A stretch of DNA of 64,000 bases from Porites lobata. Taxonomy: Eukaryota > Cnidaria > Anthozoa > Scleractinia > Poritidae. Shown here in pieces: positions 15,201 to 25,478 of the stretch. The position numbers were made by a program, and so were the translations under genes. The DNA is taken from contig CALNXK010000107.1 of assembly GCA_942486035.1 (NCBI GenBank), forward strand, positions 669,501-733,500. Reading direction: 5' to 3'. The notes under the pieces were generated by a model, which was not told the DNA's origin, made no database searches, and worked only from the letters and a program-made list of their open reading frames with translations. How positions within the stretch are numbered: position 1 is the first letter of the stretch; each line of letters begins with the position of its first letter.

Positions 15201-18085
15201 CGCACTTAGCCTCACTTTGGAACAGAGGCTTGAGGCAACTCGGAAATGGCCTTTTACTAGAAAGAGAAAAACAAGAACCCCCATCCCACCTCCTGCAGTT
15301 TTGGTATGTCTTGATGAACTACGAGATTTGGCTCTTGAATATGCTCTTCCCAGTTCCACATTGGCACCGTTCACATAAATGGAAAAACCTTGCTCTTTTT
15401 TCTCCAACTCAATCTGCTGCTCATCTTTCTTTTTCAGCTTTTTTAGCAACCTACATGTAACAAGAAAGGGGAGAAAAGGATTTGATTCAGTAAGCAGGTG
15501 TCAAAGTAGTGGCTCAGCTTAATCCTTGATTTTAATTTTATCTAAATGCTTTCCTTTGTTTTTGGGACTATGGTAATGTATGAAGGCCAGTTTTTCACGG
15601 TTTCTAGGATAAAACTGAACTGAAACCTCTATTACAAGCATAAAATCAGACTATTCCAGTCTATACAAATTTTCAAACAGTCACTAGCTGCTAATAATAA
15701 CCATTGTTTACCTTCTTTGTTTGTCATACAAAAGCAAGTGGGACAATTAAACAAATCTAATAATAATAATTATTATTATGAGCATAATATATGAAGAATG
15801 TCCTGTGGCATGCCAGTTCACATGATATCTAAAAGCACAACCAAGGAATTGAATACAAAACTACCAAAACTGATATATCAAATCATGCTAGTAGTCGGGG
15901 CAGGAGTTTCACCAAGAATTTCTGGATTGCAAATCCATTTCTGTATTCATTTGCAATTCATGTCCTGTAGGCAGCCTTTGATTTTTGAATTACCTGTTTC
16001 TCTGTTGTAGCAGCAGAAGATACTCTTCATAGTCAGGATGGACTTCATCTTTTACAGACGCAACCTAGTTTATGCAAAGTATAAGAAATAATAATCATAG
16101 TTCTCACTAATATCAATACTTACAAAAGATCTCAGATTCATGCATTACAAGTAATTCAACTGAATGATTATTTTTAGCATGTGTGGAGCTATGCAGCTGA
16201 CTTGAACAAACATTTTAAGTCAACTCTCTCTAAGAAGGATACCTTCGAGACCAGCACTATGAGAGACTATGTCCTCTAGAGATGTCCATTTTTTTAGAGC
16301 CAACTAAAAGGAGAAAAGAAAGGCAGAGGCCAACTCTAGAGAGGTGTCCATCTTATAGAGGTGTCCATTAACCCTTTAGGTCCCAAGAGTGACTAACATC
16401 AATTTTCTCCTAACAACATCAGCAGATCATCAAGAGTAAAGGTTATGAGAATTACTGAACTGATTACCAAACGGACAATGCTTTGATCTTAAACCAAATT
16501 CTCTCAACTGTTTTTAAAAGAAATGTATGGAGATCAGTCTCAAGAATTTGTATGTGGATCTTGGGGCTTGAAGGGTTAAGAGAGATTTAGCTGTATTACA
16601 CAATACCTCCTCTTTATGTCTTCCTGGTTTTCCTCTTGATTTATCCCACTTTCCATAGGAATCTATTGGAATAAAGAGATAATGGTTCGCAAACATCCCA
16701 GATCTATAACTTTTATATAAAACTGTTGTTGCATTCAGCATCGGGAGAGCACTAAATAAACTTTATATGCAGGATTACAGTAATGAAGAAGCCTGGACAC
16801 AAGCATTAAAGTAGGAATAAACTCAATTTGTGGATGGGAGGGCTGGTTATTGAATGAGGAAATACATTATAAGCCTTATATGGACAGCAGGTAAGGTCTG
16901 TACACACCTAACAGACAAACTAAAGTAGCACCAGAATGCGGGAACAAAGATGCATGTGCAAAGAATTAACGTGTTGTTATTGTAGAGGTATGTCACAAAT
17001 GCTTTCCAAATCAATAGACTTAGGGTCTTTATCACAAGACCAGGAAAATAAGCTTGATTAATTATTAATCAAGCTTATGGCAAAATTGTGAGAGTGAACA
17101 GGTCTGAAACTTATGATTTCCAAAAAGACTAAGTAGCAGAGGTTGTTTTGTTCTTACATTTCTCAAGCAGTAGTAAGCTCTTGTTCATGGATGATACTGA
17201 AAAAGCAGGTCCACAACCAGTTGCAAAAATGTTGAGACACTCCCATGAAAAAACAACCTTTCATGCTTCAAATCGCTGCTAGTCACAGATCTGTGAGATA
17301 ATTTATAATACTGACCTCCCTCCTCCCTCCCATTCAAAGTTGTTCCTCCAAGTTTTGAGCATAGTCTTGTATTGCTAGCAACTTTGATAAGGGGTGGAGG
17401 GGGGATCACAAGAACAAGATCATGGACAGGCTATTTATGCCAAAATATGGTACTGAGTCTCATTAGTAATTTTGCAACTGGTTGTAGCACTTTACACTAT
17501 GAGAAAAAATGTGCTCCAAATTTTTTCTGCATAAACATTGTTGAGAATCCAAACATGTCATGGTCAGAAATTTTTGAATATTTATGGTCGAGTAAATAAA
17601 GAAATTATTGCACTATTGATCATCTCCAAATAGAGCATGCAAAGCTAGAGGTGTGAGAAAATCTCTGTAAGAAATCACCCACCACACAAAAATAGACTGC
17701 ACATTTTAAGAACCTGTTTAGGAGTGACGGATAAGCCATGTGTAAAGCTTTAATGGTGCCCTGATAAAAACTTTCTTGTCTCTACAGCTAGTGGGCTAGA
17801 ATCGATATTTGATCGTGCGTACTAAGCTTACAAGCTCGGATACTATCTCAAATTTTACGTACAAGTTAATTGACTGGTGCATGTAAGCTTATGTGTATGG
17901 AATTTCAAGGTGAATCTCACAATAATATTAAGAGGTAAAAATGTTTTACACAATAACAAAATTTCAAAAAGCAGTTAACGTTGGCAGTTGTTATGTACAC
18001 AATATAACGGCAACCACGGATACCATTCTACAGAAGCAGGAAACCAGCTGGCTGTCATAAACATGAACGTACACTTACCATCCAT
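288..18085 (-). CDS. KATNIP: KATNIP (katanin-interacting protein) orthologue, 5' part, 24 exons
   Basis: Large ciliary-base/microtubule protein; human KATNIP binds katanin and is mutated in Joubert syndrome 26 (family knowledge). Coding exons read on the minus strand: 18085-18079, 16662-16607, 16064-15994, 15450-15290, 14469-14400, 14262-14202, 13358-13304, 12808-12735, 12571-12449, 12175-12113, 11761-11317, 10104-10071, 9752-9669, 9305-9262, 8601-8482, 7866-7823, 7150-7032, 6618-6456, 5832-5713, 5414-5298, 4626-4477, 3674-3600, 2998-2909, 520-288. Every junction keeps phase, giving 859 codons plus 2 nt. Recognisable stretches are YLLLLQQRNR (exon 3), KKEQGFSIYVNGAN (exon 4), KTAPDQTPTSRKGW then SIQIRTDEGKKVKL (exons 6-7), RPLSATRK (exon 15) and the DUF4457 region at about residues 620-780 (WGNPNYLGLTEIQFFDLEGN, KITVWNYN, ELNVGAKDVRIFVGGELVWEG, GCGNQVFDYSKVINL; longer runs are split by introns). 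An acidic Asp/Glu-rich exon lies at 12571-12449. The C-terminal half is off the left edge. The intron after exon 13 uses a GC donor. Exon 22 could instead start at 3692, adding six codons in phase. Confidence 0.93.
575..700 (-). mobile_element. tRNA-derived SINE fragment
   Basis: Read on the minus strand, the segment resembles the tRNA-like head of a SINE: an A-box-like GCAATGGTAGCACAGTGG followed by GAGAGCACTCGTCTCCCACC and a degraded B-box area. It lacks tRNA folding closure and sits beyond the last visible KATNIP exon, so it is a repeat rather than a tRNA gene. Confidence 0.5.
1044..2536. repeat. 39-bp palindromic minisatellite, about 38 copies, in a KATNIP intron
   Basis: Head-to-tail units of 39 bp lie between KATNIP exons 23 and 24. 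Each unit holds a 10-bp perfect inverted repeat, AACACATATC / GATATGTGTT, around a short ACTAGG spacer, followed by TTCCCAGGTRGGGG. The right half is nearly homogeneous and the left edge (about 1044-1300) is more diverged, as expected if the array grows internally. Because 39 is a multiple of 3, long open frames appear in several frames on both strands; I treat these as artefacts. Confidence 0.97.
3757..3932. mobile_element. MITE with TACCCTGGGT termini
   Basis: The ends TACCCTGGGT and ACCCAGGGTA are inverted. The interior contains TCAAGTCTTTATAGTTACCC and an internal hairpin of CGGCCTACGGCCGAAGGGCC type. A relative, itself interrupted, lies at about 56952-57606 in the fibrinogen-domain gene intron. 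Located in a KATNIP intron. Confidence 0.7.
4055..4413. mobile_element. MITE with AGGGAGCTTAA termini (copy 1)
   Basis: Terminal inverted repeats AGGGAGCTTAACCAACGACG and, at the other end, GTTGCTTAAGCTCCCT bound a roughly 355-bp element in the KATNIP intron between exons 21 and 22. A second copy is at 59827-60039. Confidence 0.75.
6228..6361. mobile_element. Foldback MITE (GATCAATTTAGGTTTC type)
   Basis: An almost perfect inverted repeat of about 46 bp (GATCAATTTAGGTTTCTGGG... / ...CCTAGAAACCTAAATTGATC) surrounds a short centre. Located in a KATNIP intron. A diverged copy lies at about 55109-55240. Confidence 0.8.
7303..7650. repeat. 54-bp minisatellite, about 6.5 copies
   Basis: Tandem units begin GAGTCTAGTCTGGTAATGAA and end GGGGGCCGGGGATGGTTT, with a repeat distance of 54 bp (for example 7303 to 7357). 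Located in the KATNIP intron between exons 16 and 17. The unit is 18 codons, so open frames through it are incidental. Confidence 0.92.
9440..9560 (+). mobile_element. tRNA-derived SINE fragment
   Basis: GTTGGCAGAGCACTGCACC followed by GGGTTTGAATCC are A- and B-box-like blocks of a tRNA-derived SINE head. It lacks an anticodon arm of normal spacing. Inside a KATNIP intron. Confidence 0.5.
10288..10365 (+). mobile_element. SINE-like fragment
   Basis: GGATTAGCACAGAGGTTTAG followed by TCTTCTGTGTGGGAGGTTCT resembles a second tRNA-type SINE head in a KATNIP intron. Fragmentary. Confidence 0.35.
10503..10715. mobile_element. TTAA-flanked MITE, piggyBac-like (copy 1)
   Basis: The element is bounded by TTAA at 10503 and 10712, with inverted termini CCCTCTAAG / AAAAGGG. 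It shares blocks such as ATCCACATACAAATTCT (inverted) and CATTTCTTTAA-type sequence with the copy at 16368-16579, in the opposite orientation. A TTAA duplication is the hallmark of piggyBac-type insertion (family knowledge). Confidence 0.7.
10731..11296. mobile_element. MITE with CTTGCACTAAGAGGTCA termini
   Basis: The ends TAGGCTACTTGCACTAAGAG and, inverted at the right, GACCTCTTAGTGCAAATGGC form terminal inverted repeats of about 30 bp. A small central hairpin, GGAGGGCATACTCTTGCCCTCC, lies near 10920. The right end abuts KATNIP exon 11's donor region, ending about 20 bp from the exon. Confidence 0.75.
12953..12980. repeat. GAT/ATT trinucleotide microsatellite
   Basis: Short GATGATAATGATGATGATGA tract running into ATT repeats in a KATNIP intron. 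Confidence 0.8.
13816..14020. mobile_element. MITE with GAGTTGTTCAAAG termini
   Basis: Left end GGGGCGAGTTGTTCAAAGCT and the inverted right end CTTCAAACAACTAGGCCC form diverged terminal inverted repeats, with internal matching GGGTTAAG/CCAGGTTAAG blocks. In a KATNIP intron. Confidence 0.6.
16368..16579. mobile_element. TTAA-flanked MITE, piggyBac-like (copy 2)
   Basis: The copy is bounded by TTAA at 16368 and 16576 with termini CCCTTTAGGTCCCAAGAGTG and inverted GGGGCTTGAAGGG. Located immediately beside KATNIP exon 2, which ends at 16607. A third, interrupted copy is at 32386-33397. Confidence 0.75.
17047..17079. repeat. Perfect 31-bp palindrome
   Basis: ATAAGCTTGATTAAT followed by its reverse complement around TATT. 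Located in KATNIP intron 1; no function assigned. Confidence 0.8.
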
Positions 18086-20432
18086 CGCAAACTTCACATC
18101 CCTTAAACGTTATGTTATCAGGTAAGATGGTTTATACTTCGTAAGTGGTCTAATGATGACCATTGATCCATGCTGATAGAAAATTGAGCATTAAAAACCG
18201 CCCAAAACATGAAAACATACACACCATTAGCCAATATGGCTACCTGATGGCTTGGTTACATAGCGAAAAGGAATTCTGGGTAACAAGGATCCCGAATCCC
18301 GCGCGGGCAAGAAAGTCATCCCGCCGTCACTCGCCAAGATTCCTCGGCAGTTTTAGGTTTTGAAGAGATGTTTATTCTGCCAGAAATTCTTCAAATAGCA
18401 GTTGTCAAACTTGTCATCCGCTGAGTGTACTGAGTGCTATTTTTGATATACAGTAAAACTGCCGCTTATAAGCTTTAGGCTTATACATCTCCATAAGAGG
18501 GCTTATAATGGAGGGGTTTATATCCGAGGGAGTTTGTAACAGGAATCAGGAGCCTATAACTTGCAGGAATTGAAAAAAGCCCTCTGAAATAAGCTACTGT
18601 ACAGCATTGCCGATCAAAATACGTTTTGCATTTACTGGTTTCCAACAAAGCTTCAAAACGTCATAACAAATCAAATTTATTTCAATACATTTGGAATGGG
18701 CGGTGGGGGCATATATCCGATGGGGCTTATAATAGGATTTTTACAATAACTGAGCGAATACTCGCGGGCTGATTGGTCGAGAGCTATAGTCCATGAGAGT
18801 ACAGATCATGGAAATGACGTAACCTGTCAAGCAGTGCCGGTTGTTTTGTTTTTGTTTTTCGTAAAAAAAAAAAATGTTATTGTACAAAAAGCTTTACAGT
18901 ATAACCACGCCTGCGGCTGGTGGTTCCACTTGAGTTTTGAACATTTTATGACGTTATTTCTATGCTCTATACGCGTGCAGATCATGGAAAATTGTGGTTG
19001 TCCCTTTTTCTTTCGATGCCTGTACAACTGACGTCAATTGTACTTATGAAGTTTGTTGTTGGTTCTCTCCTTTGCTCGGAGAGGTTTTTCTCCGGGTACT
19101 CCGGTTTTCCCCTCTCCTCAAAAACCAATATTTTCAAATTCCAATTCGACCAGGAATCAAGTGGACGGTGAACCACTTTGTGGATGTGCTACCTCCAAAT
19201 CATTATTTATTATTTATTAGTATTATTTTAATTTGGTCAGCGGTATTTGGTTGTGAAGAATATAGCTAAGGGTTACCGACAAAACTAATTGTGGATGAAT
19301 ACTAATTATAATTACATGCAATGTTTAGTGCTGAGTTATTAGCTGAGCTATTAGTATAAGTCAGTTAATTAGCGTATAAATTTGAAGCTATCCTGAAAGG
19401 AGATTAAATTTTTTAATTATACGTCTCCACGTTTTTCGAATGGCGTATTTCTTTATGAACTATAAACAACTTTAAGTATTCATTTCCCAGGCGGATCAAA
19501 GTATTATTTCAAGGTTTTCTTTGAGATGGTCATTTACACCAAAAAAGAGTTTTAACTTTATATTTGATAATCAGTCTTCACAGTAAAAATGTGAAACTGA
19601 AACCACTAATTAAATTTTAATTAACCTCTCACTGCATGGATTAGAAAGTCGATAAAAACGGAGATGAATTTTTCCTACAATCTAGCACATACGGTTTAGT
19701 ACCTAGTTGCGAACTTTTAAGCCAAGGACGCAATTGTTGCAATTCATATACTAGTCGTTAAGGTACTCTTCTATCACGAAACGTGGCCACTTGCAAAACA
19801 AGTCATATGCCGGATATTAGCAACATATATTATCGATTAATTAGTCTTTAAAATGACCTCGATCTCGCGACTTCGTCTCTCGCTCCTCTTAAAAAGCTCG
19901 CTCCGTTCCGGCTTTATATTACATCATTTCTGTCGTGATAAGTTGACTTGTAGCACGTCTAAGCCGTACTATCAATTTTCAGGAATTTGGAGGCTTATTT
20001 TCGTCTGCCCAAGTTTCTCTGTGTCTTGCGAATTGCTTACAACAATCCGACAAAACTGGACACTGCATCTCGATGCGTTGGTCAAAAATAAGCCCTAGAT
20101 GTGAAAGGAGCTCCGCTTATTAGCATAACATGATTACTTGTTGTACTTGAAATAATTAAAGTGTACTAACATAATACCATACATATTGCTTGTGTCAATC
20201 AGAATTATTGTGTTTAATTACAAAAAGCTGAACGGAATACATCATATATGGTAATAAAGAGTCATACTTGATTATAAGGAGATTATAATAAACATAGTTT
20301 TATTCTTTTAAGTACAAGAGAACACAAGAGATTGAGAGAGATTCTTCACTAGTGAGTGTTAGTTAGCCATGATATGGTTACGACTGGCTAAATTCTGTTG
20401 GTTTTAAAACCATTAGTTGTACAAAGTCAAAA
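18086..20432. other. Intergenic region between divergent KATNIP and ankyrin gene
   Basis: The start codons of KATNIP (18085, minus) and the ankyrin gene (20433, plus) face away from each other across this 2.3-kb stretch, so it should contain both promoters. I see no convincing TATA or CpG-island structure. A degenerate repeat with CTTATAAG-rich blocks lies at about 18450-18740. The remainder is AT-rich and unassigned. Confidence 0.5.
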
Positions 20433-21755
20433 ATGTTACTTATAAATGCAGTAAAAGAAGGAAGGACTACGCAAGTGAAGATGTTTATAAAAGTTGGAAT
20501 AGACGTGAATGAAGTTGACGAAAATGGCCATACTGGGCTTATACACTCCTGCTTTCTTCAAGACGCTCGAGTGAGGATGAAAATTTGTAAAGCGCTGGTT
20601 TTTGCTGGAGCAGATATTAACAAGAGGGACAATTATGGACGATCACTTCTTTCGTGGGCTTGTTTAAAAGGAAGAGTTGAAATCGTCCGCTTTCTGCTGA
20701 ATGATCAATCATGTATTGATCTTCAAATAAATGTCACTGATAAGGGTGGAAACAACACGCTTCTTCTCTCCGTCATCTCTGGAAACTTTCCTCTTGTCAA
20801 AATGATTGTGGGAGTTTTAAAAGACAGTGCCCGATCAAGCGAACTCAACAAAGCTAACGACGCTGGTATGCGTCCTCTGATTGTCGCGTTTCTACGCGGC
20901 GATAAGCTTTGCGCGCAGCTTCTCGTTAAACAAGCTGGTTCTTCAGTTTCGAGTGTACTTAAATATCTGAAGAGTGTTCAAAACGACCCTTATGAGTTCC
21001 GTGTGAGCATCTCGTCGTTGCCTTTATTTGATTCATCACGGAACGAAAAGCAAACCTTGGATAGTTTTGTTCAATTTACTCAGCTGACAGAAGATAACAT
21101 TTTTTCGTTTCTGTTTGCGAAGGATGAAGGCTCACTGGATAAGCAGAAGTGCAAAACGCAAGAGATAAAAGATGACGATAAACTTTCGCCTCAGCAGAAA
21201 ATTTTGTTGGCAAGAAGATCTGGGTTGAAAAGGCGAGATTATACATCACGAGAGCGGTCCGATACAAAGGAAAGCAGCTATGAATTGGGTACTTATAGCA
21301 ATTTATTTAAAGGATCATCCGATTACCTTGTAATGAGAAACGAGCTCTTGACGCACGAAAGCTATGCACCTACGCGTGAAAACAACAAAGCTAGGTCATC
21401 GCGCACGTCAATTCAAAAACTGTTGATTCTTTACGCCGAGCAGAACTCTCCCTCCTTCCGACAAGGTTTACCTGTCCGTAAATACAACCCCGCACCTCAG
21501 CCACCCCATATAAACGCGGAAGGCGACGGGGAACTTGATTCCAGGCGTTCGAGTTTGCATCCCGGTGAGTGCGACTCGATAGCAGGACTATCTCCACGCC
21601 TTCTTGGAGAATCTCTACTGGATCAACAGACGCGTCTGAAGTATGCGCGCAATTCGAGAGCTGCCAGTATGCAGGTACCAAGGTTACCTTCTTTAGGACG
21701 CGGACGTGTGAAAAGAACCAAATCTTCAACTGTCATGGCTGCTGTGAAATTTTAA
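20433..21755 (+). CDS. Intronless ankyrin-repeat protein, ANKRD34-like (440 aa)
   Basis: A single open frame of 440 codons starts in a good context (AAAATG). Residues 1-170 form about five ankyrin-type repeats, for example NGHTGLIHSCF at 31-41, AGADINKRDNYGRSLLSWAC at 58-77 and KGRVEIVRFLLN at 79-90, followed by two degenerate repeats to about residue 168. The remaining 270 residues are Ser/Arg-rich and look disordered, with basic clusters (LARRSGLKRRDY, GRGRVKRTKSS near the C-terminus). Short N-terminal ankyrin repeats plus a long Ser-rich tail encoded in one exon resemble vertebrate ANKRD34A/B/C. That assignment is by layout and is tentative; an unrelated ankyrin protein is possible. A polyadenylation signal lies 25 nt after the stop. 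Confidence 0.82.
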   Translation: MLLINAVKEGRTTQVKMFIKVGIDVNEVDENGHTGLIHSCFLQDARVRMKICKALVFAGADINKRDNYGRSLLSWACLKGRVEIVRFLLNDQSCIDLQINVTDKGGNNTLLLSVISGNFPLVKMIVGVLKDSARSSELNKANDAGMRPLIVAFLRGDKLCAQLLVKQAGSSVSSVLKYLKSVQNDPYEFRVSISSLPLFDSSRNEKQTLDSFVQFTQLTEDNIFSFLFAKDEGSLDKQKCKTQEIKDDDKLSPQQKILLARRSGLKRRDYTSRERSDTKESSYELGTYSNLFKGSSDYLVMRNELLTHESYAPTRENNKARSSRTSIQKLLILYAEQNSPSFRQGLPVRKYNPAPQPPHINAEGDGELDSRRSSLHPGECDSIAGLSPRLLGESLLDQQTRLKYARNSRAASMQVPRLPSLGRGRVKRTKSSTVMAAVKF

Positions 21756-21779
21756 GAACTCATTCTGGTGACTCAAATA

Positions 21780-21785
21780 ATAAAT
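21780..21785 (+). terminator. Polyadenylation signal AATAAA
   Basis: AATAAA sits 25 nt downstream of the ankyrin gene stop codon, giving a very short 3' UTR if used. Confidence 0.55.
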
Positions 21786-21884
21786 ACATTGCCAAAAAAA
21801 CATTATATTTCTTTCAATACAAACGTGTCTGCCTTGTCCCAGTCGCTCGCGATAACTTTCTGGGGGATATTTGAGTTAATTATC

Positions 21885-21990
21885 AAGGAAAGCGCGGGCG
21901 AAAGGAGTGATGGGAAGGGAAAGAAATGCTCTCTTTTTTTCCTTCCCATCACTCCCTGCTCGCGCTCTGCGGTCCTTCCCATCATCCCCC
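21885..21990. repeat. Hairpin repeat with GGAGTGATGGGAAGG arms
   Basis: GCGCGGGCGAAAGGAGTGAT... is followed by its inverted counterpart CCTTCCCATCACTCCCTGCT. A related CCTTCCCATGG-bearing hairpin lies at about 22528-22595. Both sit between the convergent ankyrin and Myb-like genes. Apart from these, 21786-23160 holds nothing I recognise. Confidence 0.6.
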
Positions 21991-23160
21991 TCTCGCGCTT
22001 CCCGCTTGTTCCAAGCTCCCTCTAAGCCTTGGAAATGCCTGTGAACGAGGCAGCAGATGTATTTTTTTACATGTAGGCTTCTAGGTTACGTCTCTCACCG
22101 CGGAGTAATAAAACCTTCCCCTTGCTTAAAGAATAAAAATGGAGCAGTATCGTTTTCGTTTGAGGTTTGCATTTTTCTCGTCTTGCATCCAGTCTCGAAG
22201 CTGGGGACAAATGAAAGTGGTGTTTCTTGAGTCCACAGATTTAAGATTGCTTTAGCATTTGCATTTACTCGGGGTTAAATGATGAGGAACGGCAACAAAA
22301 GGAAACTGGGGTTGTGTACAAGCGAGGTATTACGTCACCTTGCCAAATAGCACTTGCACGGGGGGAAATCAGTAACATACTCGGCTCCTTCTCCTGCGTG
22401 TTATATACTGTTTATCTGAAGTTGTTTCGTTATCAAGGCAGATCGTCCTTGATGATCGTTTCTAGTTCTTACGGACTGAGAACCTGCCTTGTACTCAGGC
22501 GTCTCTCTTGAAAAAAAAATTGAGCGCAAGGGAAGGCGGGAAGGAGAAAACGGGCGAGAGCTTTGCCTCTCCTCTTTCACCTTCCCATGGTCCATTACGC
22601 TTCGTCACCAGTTACTCCTGTTATACGCTCGCCTCTATGCGAAATACGAAGCGCCTGAGGAGAAGGCAGGACTGAGAACTATACCCTTGATTATGCATTG
22701 CTAAAAGCAGAAATTCCTAAATAAAAATACCCAGTTTAAATCTTTGCATCTGAAGGTGATCCTCTCCCCTCCCAATCTTAGCATGTAGTCCATGCAAAAT
22801 CAAACGTATAACAGTAAAACTGTTCGAGGATACTTAAATTGACGTAAAAACCAATTTAGTAATCAAATCTTCCATGTACATACGAGGTGCGGTCCAAAAC
22901 GATTTTAATCTGAATTTAAACTTACACTGATGGTGTTCTTTAAATTCCGACAAGTTTTTCGGACACTTCGAAAATTTAACTTGCTATGAACACTTTTGTC
23001 TTGCGTTTGCTTCAAAACTGTTTCTTCCTGTGTTAAAAAATACACACACACAAACAACAACAACAACAAAAACAGAGCACCGAGTACACCGAGCTTGAGC
23101 AAAATTAAACCATTATTATAGCTACAGTACTTGACCAAATACTCTAAGTTAGCTCAGTCT

Positions 23161-24426
23161 CTAGCTGCCCCCTCTGAATACCTTTGCCACCTCCATCATA
23201 AGTCTCATGGTTTGCTCCGAGCTTCTTTCCTCTCGCTCCCGGTCCATTCGTGTCATCTGCAGTAAAAATTCCCTGTCTCTCCGATCGCTTTCCTCCATGT
23301 ACTCTTTAAGAAACTGAAGTGGCTTTTCTTTCTTGTCTTGCGCAGAGCCTCCTTCGTTGCCTTTCATTCTAGAATCTCTGTTCAAATGTGTTCCAAAGCT
23401 TTCTCCCACGCGCGAAGAAGCCGCATTGTTATCGCTCATGCTTAAACGCATATCCCCACCGCGGGTGGGAGGAACAGTACCGACACCACTCCCCCTGGGG
23501 CTTTCTTGATTACTTGCAATACTACTTTTGAACACTTTTGCCATCTCCATCATCATTTTCATTGTTCGCTCGTAATTTCTTTCCTCTCTCTCGCGGTCCA
23601 TCTGCGCCATCTGCAGCAAGAATTCCCTGTCTCGACGATCGCTTTCCTCCATATAACTCCTGAGAAACTGAATTGTAGAGTTATCATCGTCATCCGTTGG
23701 TGTCTTTTTCTTTCTTTTCCTAGGGGGTTCTTTTCTCTGTGGCGATTCCCTCTCCTCGGCTACTGCCTGATTAACCTCCACTCCTGTAATCCCAGTTTGC
23801 AGACCAGTGGTTGTATCAACGTTCAGCGCAGAGCTGGTTGGAATATTCACAACGACGATATCATCGCTTGTGCTGCTGTCTTCGTTGTCCCCGCCACCCG
23901 CTGACGCCTTCTCGCCCTCCTGGGTAACCGTACTTGGGTCGCTCAACTCAGACCCTCCTCCCTGCACTCTCCCGAGCACTTGATCAAGTTCTTCAAAGTA
24001 GTCGCATTTTCTGTCATCCTCGCCGGTCTCGATCATTCGTTTCTTTGTTGTTCTGTAGTCAAACACTATGCTCTTCATGCGTCCCTTGCACTGTTGACCC
24101 GTCCGAAACGTTTCAAATCCACACTGCGCAAGTTTCTGGTTCAGCAACCGAGCGACTATGTCCCAAGCTTTGGCGTTCCTTTGTTGGCTAATATTTTGAT
24201 GTTGCTCGGCCCAAAACCCTATAAGAAACCGAGTCTCAGCGTCGGACCAATTCGGAGAGCGGCCGGGCTTTATCGGCATTGCCGATATGAAAGAATCAGT
24301 ACTTCTAGCAGGAGGCACATTGGGCGCTGAGCTGCGTCCTTCAGAGGATAGGCTCGAGAAGGCGCTGAGAGATGTCGGGGAACTGACTTTACCTTGAGCT
24401 GTAGTGCCTCTATCACGCGAAAGCAT
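23161..24426 (-). CDS. Trihelix/Myb-like DNA-binding protein with duplicated C-terminal motif
   Basis: The open frame runs from the ATG at 24426 (421 codons) and extends in frame upstream without an ATG to an acceptor-like site (TTCTTTGCAG before 24505), so a short upstream exon is possible. A Myb/SANT-like trihelix domain (Myb_DNA-bind_4 type) starts at SPNWSDAETRFLIGFWAEQH and ends near YFEELDQVLG. It is followed by an acidic/Ser region, a nuclear-localisation-like PPRKRKKK, and two copies of a 48-residue charged helical motif (QFLRSYMEESDRRDREFLLQ and QFLKEYMEESDRRDREFLLQ). Myb-like proteins of this kind accompany PIF/Harbinger transposases (HARBI1 and NAIF1 in vertebrates), and a HARBI1-type gene lies 5 kb away in divergent orientation. 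Whether this is a host gene or a transposon product is not settled by the sequence. Confidence 0.85.
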   Translation of the reverse strand: MLSRDRGTTAQGKVSSPTSLSAFSSLSSEGRSSAPNVPPARSTDSFISAMPIKPGRSPNWSDAETRFLIGFWAEQHQNISQQRNAKAWDIVARLLNQKLAQCGFETFRTGQQCKGRMKSIVFDYRTTKKRMIETGEDDRKCDYFEELDQVLGRVQGGGSELSDPSTVTQEGEKASAGGGDNEDSSTSDDIVVVNIPTSSALNVDTTTGLQTGITGVEVNQAVAEERESPQRKEPPRKRKKKTPTDDDDNSTIQFLRSYMEESDRRDREFLLQMAQMDREREERNYERTMKMMMEMAKVFKSSIASNQESPRGSGVGTVPPTRGGDMRLSMSDNNAASSRVGESFGTHLNRDSRMKGNEGGSAQDKKEKPLQFLKEYMEESDRRDREFLLQMTRMDREREERSSEQTMRLMMEVAKVFRGGS

Positions 24427-24578
24427 CTCGGACCGAAAGAGAGGCTGCTGATTCGATCCGTTGCTATCAGTTCCAGTGGGAGACAATACTGATGAAGCAA
24501 ACTGACTGCAAAGAACAATTCGAATCAAAACTTAAGGTTATTATCTTATAAGGAACAGTTAACTGAAGACGAGATTTA

Positions 24579-24793
24579 GGACCTGTTTACATGGAGGTGG
24601 GGGGCCCAGGTAAGAGAGGTAACAGCCTTAGGTGGAGTAACCCGCCTGTCCATATAATCTCTTATATGGCCACCCCATCTATCATGTGAACGTGATCAAA
24701 TTAAAATGAGAGATTATATGGACAGGTGGGTTACCCCATCTAAGCGGATTACCTCAACTACTTGGGGTCCCCCACCTTCAAGTAAACAGGCCC
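24579..24793. mobile_element. PIF/Harbinger-type MITE with TTA duplication
   Basis: Termini GGACCTGTTTACATGGAGGT and inverted CCTTCAAGTAAACAGGCCC are flanked by TTA at 24576-24578 and 24794-24796. A 3-bp TTA target duplication is typical of PIF/Harbinger elements. It lies upstream of the Myb-like gene. The copy at 42821-42953 shares the CTGTTTACATGGAG terminus. Confidence 0.8.
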
Positions 24794-25024
24794 TTAACGC
24801 ATAACTTCCACGCGGCATGAAGCTTATTCTAGCCTTTCAGATAGTGGGAACGGCGCAAAAAAAAAAAAAAAGCGAGTGGTTGGGGTAGGGAGAGAGGGTG
24901 AGGGAACGCCTGTTGAACTTCGCTCGCTTTAAGGTCAAGTCGCCCGAAACCATAGTTATGTCGCCCTAAATTTTTAGTCAAGTCACCCGAACTTTTATTT
25001 GTTCATCAACATCCAAACATCTTA

Positions 25025-25310
25025 ATCGCGCTTGTTTCGTTTCATCAAATCTTTAAGAAAAAGATATACTACTCACTTGACGTGCTTGTTTCGTTTCCTC
25101 AAGGCTAAAAGAACGAGATATGTAACACATTCATCTCGCTTGTTTTGTCTCTTCATCGGGTAAAGAATGGGATATGGTACACATTCATCCCGAATGTTCC
25201 ATCTCACCATAGCATCATTGCTTAAAGAACGAGACTTAATTACACAATTATCCCGCTTGTTTTGTCTCGATATCGCTTAAAGAACGGGATAAAAATTGTA
25301 CTACATACAC
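25025..25310. repeat. Degenerate tandem repeat, about 65 bp, four copies
   Basis: Repeated blocks of CGCTTGTTTTGTCTC, ATCGCTTAAAGAACGAGAT and ACACATTCATC recur about every 65 bp. No gene content. Confidence 0.6.
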
Positions 25311-25478
25311 TCTTATTAACAATTTCGGGTGACATGACTCTGGTTTCGGACGATATAACTTCGAGCGATTTCACCGATTGCCTCGCTCCTCACTCCCCCT
25401 TCCTTTTCCTCCGCTCTTTTCCTCCTCTCCATTTCACGTCCTTCTCCAGTATCTGAACGCCTTGAACAAGCTACGCGG

